The notes under the pieces: model-generated
The model's database searches: none
What the model was told of the DNA's origin: nothing
What the model saw: only the letters and a program-made list of their open reading frames with translations
Made by a program: the position numbers and the translations under genes
Source of the DNA: Calendula officinalis
Taxonomy: Eukaryota; Streptophyta; Magnoliopsida; Asterales; Asteraceae
Direction of reading: 5' to 3'
Length of the DNA stretch: 64,000 nt
Assembly: GCA_963853835.1 (NCBI GenBank)
Contig: OY970822.1
Span: forward strand, 44,876,404-44,940,403
In this document: positions 57,043 through 64,000 of the stretch, in pieces
How the letters are laid out: every line of letters starts with the position of its first letter
Position numbering within the stretch: position 1 is the first letter of the stretch

Positions 57043-58382
57043 TTAAGAAAGTAGGTTATTTAATACGATTTAGTAGGACGTTATACTATAGACATTTGTC
57101 ATTTTTCTAACGCAATATAGACTGACAATATGCGATTTATCTATATGGGTTTTTCGAACTTAATCATCGTGTCTAATGTGTATACTATTCAAATTATGGC
57201 ACATGACGTTGGTTGACGACTTTAGTCATCTTGACAACTGGATCAACATGTTGCAAAATGCAAACGTAGTGGTTGGCTCTGTTTGAGGCCGTTAATGTGC
57301 ATATGTGTGATTTGTAGTGATTTGGTGTGTTAATATGTGTTTCGTGATAGGTAAAATGTCTTCAAAGTCTATGGTTTATGTAGAATGGTTGATTGGGGTC
57401 GGTAGTAACGTTGCTTTGTAGTGAATTTGTTGGGTGATATAAAGAAACAAAGGACATTCTTTTGTCTATTCCGCACTTAAACTAGTCTCTCTTCTTGTAT
57501 GGTCGTGATCGTGAGCAATCTTAATAAATAATCTTGAATTTAATTAAATAATGTTGGTCCCATTATTTTGTACTTCCATCTATTTTGGCAGGTGCACTTG
57601 CTAGTGATTGCGATTGTACGTGGTCAAAATCAAATAACATGATAAGGATGAATTCATATATCCTGAGGGTAGTATTCGAACATGACTCGCTTTAAATGGT
57701 TATTTTAAAGTGAATGCCTCTTAATTAACAAAATAAACCAAAAATAAAACTCTTTTCTCAAAAACAACTTGTGAAATTTGGGACTTCTCAAAATAACACG
57801 TACAATTTGTGTGTTTTCTTTTTTGCTACTGTACGACTGCATATAAATAATATCAAGTGTGCCATCTAACGGTTGTATTTTTTGACTTTATTCGGGAAAC
57901 CTAAAAATTTTAATTTTTTTTAGTTTTTCGAATTTTTTTTGTCGTCTTTTTCAAAAAAGACAAAAAAAATCTAAAAAACAAATAAATTACTTTATTTTTT
58001 CGATTTTTTTTGTATTTTTCGAATAAGATAAAAGGTCGCACAAAGATATAACCATCAATTTAAATCGTTCGAATGTACAATCATCGGTCACACAAGGAAA
58101 ATCCGTCAAAATTAATATAAGATAAAAATTATTATCAGTCGCACAAAATCATCTTACGCTGCCAAGATTTTTTCTACATACCAAAAAGTAGATAATTATT
58201 AAATATAGTGTAGAGGCCTACAGTCACACGATCTATTTTGAAAAAAAAAAAAAGTGAGATCTTTTTTAGTATTTCTGGATTTTACTAAGGAAAAGTTAGG
58301 CATATTCTTGAAGGACTAGAAATGAAATTGTACATGTGTATGCGATCATTTACAAGAAGAGAAGGCAATTAAGCAAACTATT
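57043..58382. other. Intergenic, no gene seen
   Basis: 1.3 kb of A/T-rich sequence between two retrotransposons. Near 57900-58020 poly-T and poly-A runs form an imperfect inverted repeat (CGAATTTTTTTT / AAAAAATC). No supported ORF, TIR pair or RNA gene. Confidence 0.6.
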
Positions 58383-58997
58383 TGTTAGAGCAAAACACAG
58401 ATCAACTTATTACTGATGCTGCAGTTAGTATTGACAACTTAGTACTGATGGGGCAGAACATGTTAATACTGATGAGTTGATACTGATGTATACTATAACT
58501 CAGTTACTACTGATCATGCACAGATTGAAGATACTACTGATCAATAGTAGTTACTACTGACGTTGGTTCTGGACTTACTACTGATCACCAAGTTTACTAC
58601 TGATGATGCATATTTACTACTGGTGATTGGTTTTACTACTGATACGCGTTTATGGAGAATATCAAGTCCGAGATCTTCGTAGAGATAGTTATAGAATGTA
58701 AGTCAATGTATATTTTTATTATTCGATGTAAATCAAGTCCTAGAATAACTAGGGTAAATAGTTTAGCTTCAAGGACTATTGTAAATAGTTCCTTACGAAT
58801 TGTAAACGTACGTGTGTATTGTTAACTCAATAATATACATTGAAGCTTTTTGTGAAACTGTGTTCTTAATACTTTCGCATATTATTTACAGTTCAATGTT
58901 CTTAATTACATTGATATAGTGTTGATCCGCTGCAACTTCTATATTCAATTAGATCTAAAGAGTTTATTAACTTCTCTATAGTTAATCGATCCTGACA
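58383..58997 (+). repeat. 5' LTR of Sire-C
   Basis: 615 bp, TGTTAGAG to CCTGACA. The U3 part from about 58405 to 58645 contains seven or more TACTACTG words and several TACTGATG words. The 3' LTR is not in the window, so the start is inferred from the TG...CA form only. Confidence 0.75.
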
Positions 58998-58999
58998 AG

Positions 59000-59011
59000 T
59001 GGTATCAGAGC
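59000..59011 (+). other. Primer binding site of Sire-C
   Basis: TGGTATCAGAGC two bases after the LTR; initiator tRNA-Met type. Confidence 0.9.
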
Positions 59012-59085
59012 TTATTGGTTCTAGATCTACTATTTGTTAAGAACAACAAAAAGTTTTAATCTTTAAAACACACACATAGTTAATC

Positions 59086-61653
59086 ATGTCGGATAACAAT
59101 GAAAGCACTCAGGCCAACAAAATCCCTATTCTCACTCCCAATAACTTTGGGATGTGGAAGAATCGTATTAAGCAATACATGCTTATTACAGATTATTCAA
59201 TGTGGGAAGTTGTCCTTGAAGGAAACAAAACTGGTCCTGGTCAAGCAAGCAGCTCTGCAACTGAGGCAGACAAACTCAAGTGTGAGAAGGAAAAGAAGGA
59301 CAAGGGCATCGAACTCAAAACTCTAAGCACTCTCCTACTGGCCATTCCTAATGACTATCAACATCTCTTTGTTGAGTATGATGATGCTAAGGTACTATGG
59401 GAACCACTGGAGAAGAGATTTATTGGGACCAAGAGCACCAAAAGGAACATGAAGTCTGTTCTCAAACAAGACTTTGAAAATTTCAAAGGAAAACCCAATG
59501 AAACACTCACTCAAGTGTTTGACAGATTCAACAAGCTAATTGGTGAACTTAACCAGGTTGGGGTTAAGATGGATCAAGAAGATGTCAACATGAAGTTCCT
59601 AAGATCTCTTAGTGAAGAATGGGCCATGTATACAGTGGTATATAGACAAAGAGATGCTCTAGAAGAAAAAGAGTTGGATGAACTCTACAATGATCTCAGA
59701 GTATTTGAAACTGAGGTAAACCAAAAGAACCCTTCTATTTCTTCTAATAATGCTGCATTTGTCTCTAGTACAAGTCAAGGTCAGGAAACCTTCACAGGAA
59801 AGGCTGCAGATTCTGAGGATGCTGCAAGAGAATCCTTCTTCACTAGTCATGTGCATACTGCATTGATTAGTGATGACTTGGAACAATTGAACCCAGATGA
59901 TCTTGAGGAAATGGATCTTAAATGGCAGATGGCTATGCTGAGCCTAAGGACAAAAAGATTCTTAAAGAGAACTGGTAGGACAAGCCTCAACTTCAACAAA
60001 GGTGACAAAGCTGGAATTGACAAAACTAAAGTCAAATGTTACAACTGTAACAACCTTGGTCACTTTGCAAAAGAATGTCCTCAGCCAGACAAAAGATCAA
60101 AATCAACTGCCCTTGTATCACAACAAGGACAAGGTTATGACTGGAGCTTCCAAGCAGAAGAGCATGCTCAAAATCAAGCTCTCATGGCCTTTACTGACAA
60201 CAAAACTGAGGTAAAACCTAAACCTTGTACTTCTGAATGTGCTAAAATTATTAAAAACTTAGAAAAAGAAAACACTAAATTAAATGAAGATTTAGCAAAA
60301 GCAGTCAGAAGAAATCATGAATTTGATGGTGTGATTACTGATCAAGAACATCAAATAAAGGTGTACCAGATGATTGATCAAAGGATAAAGGAAGAACTGC
60401 TTCAGGCTGTGGATGAGAAAGAATTTTATGAAATAAAAAATAAAGAACTAACAAGTAAATTAGAAGAATGTCAGCTTGAAATTGAACAAAATAAATTAAC
60501 AATTAAAAAGTTTGAAAGAAGCACTAAAATTCTTGATGAATTAACTAATAATCAAACTACAGAAAAAGTTATTCATGGGGTGGGATATCATGCTGTACCA
60601 ACTCCATATAAAATCATTCCACCACTTAAAAACAGTTCAGAAAGAATCATTAATGAATTAAAAACTGAAAATCAAACTGAATCACATAATGAAACATCTG
60701 AATCAAATGATTCTTCTGATGATGATCAATCAATTGAATTTACAATCTCTCAAACTGAATCACCAAAATCAATTGATACAAGTTTTCACACAGCTCAAAG
60801 TCCAAATGAATCCCCTAAATATAATGCAGAAAATGTACCAAAAATTTTAACAAGGGGAAATGAAAGAAATAAAAAACAACTCTTAGACCAAAGAATACCT
60901 GAAGGTGCTAAAAATAAGAAATTAAGATGTGTTATATGCAACAAAATGAACCATTTAGCAAAGGATTGTCACTTCAATCTAGTAAACTGCAAAGAGTTAA
61001 AGGAATTTAAAATTTTTAAAGAAAATGCAAAAACTCAAAAGTTAAAAGATACTACTGGTCCTTCAGTAGTAAATAAAATTAAAACTCCAATTGCTGAAAC
61101 TCCAAGATTTGGAAGAAGTGCACCAAGATTTGTGCAAAATAGAAGAGTTGGAAGCCCAAAGAACAGCAATTACTTCAAGAACAATGGAAAATCCACTCAA
61201 AATAAACAATATTTTAAATTTTCCAACACCAGTAGAAACTTTAACAACTTTACTACTGGTGTTAACCCTCATTATAATGCTGTATGGTACCAGTACAAGA
61301 ATACTACTGGTAAAAACCCTAATTTCAACAATACTACTGCTCCCAAAACAACTTTCAAAAATACTACTGGTGTCAACCCTAAAAACACTACTGGTCATTC
61401 TAAACATGGTAAGTACCCAAATACTACTGGTTCATCAGTAGTAAAGTATTCAAAAGCAAAAAATCACGGGTATAAACCAAGATCAGTAGGAAATTCTCCC
61501 ACCAGTAATACTTTCAAAAGGGCAGTAGTAAAACAAAACACCAGTACTAAACAAGTATGGGTACCAAAAAGGTTTAAAGTTAAATCTCCCAAAGCTTATT
61601 TCTCAAAGGATGAACCCAAGACATATAAAGCTTGGGTTCCCAAACTTAACTAA
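59086..61653 (+). CDS. gag: Sire-C Gag, long (unspliced) form
   Basis: 855 residues, intact. N-terminal copia gag region (NNFGMWKNRIKQYML, WEVVLEGNKTG), first knuckle CYNCNNLGHFAKEC near 60037, then after residue 375 a possible splice donor GAG/GTAAAA at 60211. The extension holds coiled-coil-like charged sequence, a second knuckle CVICNKMNHLAKDC near 60931 and five or more NTTG units encoded by the TACTACTGG word. It ends WVPKLN-stop. The same plan is seen in Sire-A copy 2 and Sire-B. If spliced, residues 1-375 join Pol. Confidence 0.9.
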   Translation: MSDNNESTQANKIPILTPNNFGMWKNRIKQYMLITDYSMWEVVLEGNKTGPGQASSSATEADKLKCEKEKKDKGIELKTLSTLLLAIPNDYQHLFVEYDDAKVLWEPLEKRFIGTKSTKRNMKSVLKQDFENFKGKPNETLTQVFDRFNKLIGELNQVGVKMDQEDVNMKFLRSLSEEWAMYTVVYRQRDALEEKELDELYNDLRVFETEVNQKNPSISSNNAAFVSSTSQGQETFTGKAADSEDAARESFFTSHVHTALISDDLEQLNPDDLEEMDLKWQMAMLSLRTKRFLKRTGRTSLNFNKGDKAGIDKTKVKCYNCNNLGHFAKECPQPDKRSKSTALVSQQGQGYDWSFQAEEHAQNQALMAFTDNKTEVKPKPCTSECAKIIKNLEKENTKLNEDLAKAVRRNHEFDGVITDQEHQIKVYQMIDQRIKEELLQAVDEKEFYEIKNKELTSKLEECQLEIEQNKLTIKKFERSTKILDELTNNQTTEKVIHGVGYHAVPTPYKIIPPLKNSSERIINELKTENQTESHNETSESNDSSDDDQSIEFTISQTESPKSIDTSFHTAQSPNESPKYNAENVPKILTRGNERNKKQLLDQRIPEGAKNKKLRCVICNKMNHLAKDCHFNLVNCKELKEFKIFKENAKTQKLKDTTGPSVVNKIKTPIAETPRFGRSAPRFVQNRRVGSPKNSNYFKNNGKSTQNKQYFKFSNTSRNFNNFTTGVNPHYNAVWYQYKNTTGKNPNFNNTTAPKTTFKNTTGVNPKNTTGHSKHGKYPNTTGSSVVKYSKAKNHGYKPRSVGNSPTSNTFKRAVVKQNTSTKQVWVPKRFKVKSPKAYFSKDEPKTYKAWVPKLN

Positions 61654-61673
61654 TCCTTTACTCACTTGTGCAG
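60211..61673 (+). other. Predicted gag-pol intron of Sire-C
   Basis: 1463 bp, donor GAG/GTAAAA and acceptor CACTTGTGCAG/AG, phase 0 at both ends. The acceptor matches the Sire-A acceptor. The donor is weaker and was chosen for frame and for position relative to the Sire-A donor. Confidence 0.65.
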
Positions 61674-64000
61674 AGCATTCAGATCCCAGAAGAAGGAAGA
61701 ACATGGCATATTGATAGTGGATGCTCAAGGCACATGACTGGAAATCTGCAAATTCTTAAAGATTTCAAGTCATTTGATGGAGGATATGTGGCATTTGGTG
61801 AGAATCCCCAAGGAGGTAAGATTACAGGTAAAGGTACTGTTACTAATGGCAAAATTACCTTTGATGATGTATTTTATGTAGCTGAACTAAAATACAATCT
61901 TGTCAGTGTGTCTCAAGTTTGTGATAAAAAGAACAAAATTCTTTTCACAGACATTGAGTGCATCATTCTTTCTCCTGATTTTATTTTAGATGAAAAATAT
62001 GTTGTTTTAAGAACTCCAAGGAGAAACAATGTGTATTGCCTAGATATAGGGGGAGAACTCATTTCTACAAATGAGGTCAACTGTTTTATATCCAAGGCAA
62101 ACACCACTGAATCAGAACTATGGCATAGAAGGATGTGTCACACAAATTTTAAAAACATGAACAATTTAGTAAAAAGAAATCTGGTCATTGGACTACCTCA
62201 AAAACAATTCATGTGTGATCATCACTGTGTTGCATGCCTAAAAGGTAAACAACACAAGACTTCTCATAAGTCCAAAACTGTGAACTCTATTTCTGTTCCT
62301 TTGCAGCTCTTACATATGGACCTATTTGGACCTACAAATGTAATGAGTATTGGAAAGAAACAATATTGTCTTGTTATTACTGATGACTTTTCCAGATATA
62401 CATGGGTTTTCTTTCTCAGGACAAAGGATGAAACAAGTGAACTCATAAAGAACTTAATTGTCAAACTGGAGAACACATCTGATCAAAAAGTTAAAGCCAT
62501 AAGATGTGATAATGGCACAGAATTTAAAAATGCTAACTTAATTAACTTTTGTGATCTTAAAGGTATTGACAGGCAATACAGCTCACCTAGAACTCCACAA
62601 CAAAATGGTGTAGCTGAAAGAAGAAATAGAACCATCATTGAAGCAGCAAGATCAATGCTTGCAGACTCAAAATTACCAATCACTTTTTGGGCAGAAGCTG
62701 TTAATACTGCCTGTTATGTTCAGAACAGAGTATTAATAGTGAAGCCACATTTTAAAACACCATATGAACTTTTTAATAAAAGAAAACCTTCTATAAGTTT
62801 TTTAAAATCATTTGGTTGTCCTTGTACTATATTGATTACAAGAGAACAAATTGGTAAGTTTGACTGCAAAGCTGATGATGGAATCTTTGTGGGATATTCT
62901 ACTCAAAGCAAATCATATAGAGTATTCAACAAAAGACTAAGGATAATTGAAGAAAGCATTAATGTATCCTTTAATGAAAATGTTTCTAATGAACAAGGAA
63001 ATGGTCCAGATTGGCTATTTGACATAGACAATCTAACCAAATCCTTTAATTCTAACATGAATTTCAATGCAGGTAATTCAAATTGTCACAATCAAAAGGA
63101 AGGAACATCATCAGTTAATACTGGTCAAGAGGAAATGAGATACATTGTAGTTAATACTGCTCCAATAGTTAATACTGATGTCAGTAATAACTCAAGTTCT
63201 GGAACCAGTAGTAACTCTGAGAATGAGGACAGTAGTAATTCAAATACTACTGATACCAGTAATAGTACTCAAAATACTACTGGTCCCAACAAGAACCTAG
63301 ATTCTCAAGATACTACTGATACCAGTAACAACATCAATACTACTGATCTCAATGAAGACAATAGCAGTAGTAACTCTGACCAAGATGATGATGAACCAAA
63401 CTTCAATAACAATGAAGGATCACCAAAAGAACTATTGCCTGAGACAAATGAGTCCAATCTTGAAAATCAACTAGTAGTTGATAAAACTACAACCACAAGG
63501 ACTCAGAAAAACCATCCATTAGACCTTGTTCTAAGTGATGTTAACTCACCACTTCAAACAAGAAGCAAATTAAATAAAAGCCTAACTGCAAACATGTGTA
63601 ATATAAGTCTTATTGCTAATGAGTGTATGTTTGAATGTTTTTTGTCTCAGGATGAACCAAAGAAGATCCAACAAGCAATGAAGGACTCAAACTGGATTGA
63701 GGCAATGCAAGAAGAACTCCTTCAATTCAAGTTACAAGCTGTTTGGACACTTGTACCTCTACCCAAAGGAAAAAGAGCCATTGGAACAAGATGGATCTTC
63801 AGAAACAAGAAAGATGAAAGAGGTATAGTGATCAAAAACAAAGCCAGACTTGTAGCACAAGGATACACTCAAGAAGAAGGAATAGACTATGATGAAGTAT
63901 ATGCTCCTGTTGCTAGAATTGAAGCTATAAGAATATTTCTAGCATATGCTTCATTCAAAAAGTTCAAAGTCTATCAAATGGATGTGAAGAGTGCATTCCT
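61674..64000 (+). CDS. pol: Sire-C Pol, partial (protease, integrase, start of RT)
   Basis: Open to the window edge with no stop over 775 codons, in the -1 frame relative to gag. The frame opens at 61650 and has no ATG before CSRHMTG, so it has no start of its own. Protease HIDSGCSRHMTG; zinc region (LWHRRMCH, CVACLKGK); integrase core (MDLFGP, RCDNGTEF, GVAERRNRT); a Ser/Asn/Thr-rich spacer (63000-63500) whose DTTDTSN and NTTG units come from the TACTACTG word; RT from about 63690 (WIEAMQEEL, RWIFRNKKDERG, VYQMDVKSAF). It continues outside the window. Confidence 0.92.

Larger units (their letters stand above)
58383..64000 (+). mobile_element. Sire-C element, 5' part (runs off the window)
   Basis: A third Sirevirus-like copia family: 5' LTR 58383-58997, primer site 59000-59011, gag, then pol to the window edge inside RT. 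Every reading frame visible is intact. The word TACTACTG and its complement recur in the LTR, at the end of gag and in the integrase-RT spacer. ORF3, if present, would be right of the window. Confidence 0.92.

Noticed and set aside
58405..58645. CRISPR-like or satellite array in the Sire-C LTR
   Set aside because: The spacing of the TACTACTG words is irregular, there are no unique equal-length spacers, and the host is a plant.

Overview
The window is eudicot plant nuclear DNA; the LTR-retrotransposon repertoire and gene families suggest Asteraceae (inference, not proven). About 80 percent is nested LTR retrotransposons. Two ordinary host genes lie at 37.9-44.0 kb. No RNA genes, CRISPR arrays or bacterial features were seen. 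Names used here: Sire-A, Sire-B and Sire-C are three different Sirevirus-like Ty1/copia families; gypsy D and the Tat element are Ty3/gypsy. Layout: 1-12923 (+) is the 3' half of a Sire-A element (copy 0) whose ORF3 intron was invaded by a second complete Sire-A element (copy 1, 428-10359, target duplication ATTTC). 14525-25978 (+) is a third, complete Sire-A element (copy 2, target duplication AAACG) with two LTRs that read identical over 496 bp. Copies 0 and 2 sit inside a minus-strand Sire-B element, whose 5' LTR, gag and pol occupy 32857-25979 and whose ORF3 occupies 14171-12924. Sire-B itself interrupts the gag of a minus-strand gypsy element (gypsy D, 32858-about 36976), so the nest is four levels deep. 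Then come an F-box/LRR/FBD gene (+) and a convergent NIK-type receptor kinase gene (-), four MITEs, a copia LTR remnant, a complete but decayed Tat-lineage gypsy element (47642-57042, target duplication TTAAG) with an antisense three-exon extra gene, and the 5' part of a Sire-C element (58383-64000, runs off the window). How the genes work together: in Sire-A copy 2 the unspliced RNA encodes a long Gag ending in WVPKRN, while removal of a 1346-bp intron (16370-17715) joins Gag in frame to protease-integrase-RT-RNase H. Copy 1 proves the junction because it is a processed copy lacking exactly that intron. Sire-B and Sire-C show the same plan: an ATG-less pol, a TGTGCAG acceptor just before the protease and a WVPKxN Gag end. 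Sire-A and Sire-B also carry a third gene, ORF3, downstream of pol with its own TATAAATA box; in Sire-A it is spliced. Each family is sprinkled in LTRs and coding spacers with its own short keyword: TACTGAG/CTCAGTA in A, CAGCTG in B, TACTACTG in C. The combination of a separately promoted accessory protein and a family-specific dispersed motif is the most interesting pattern in the window; a link between the two is a hypothesis only.
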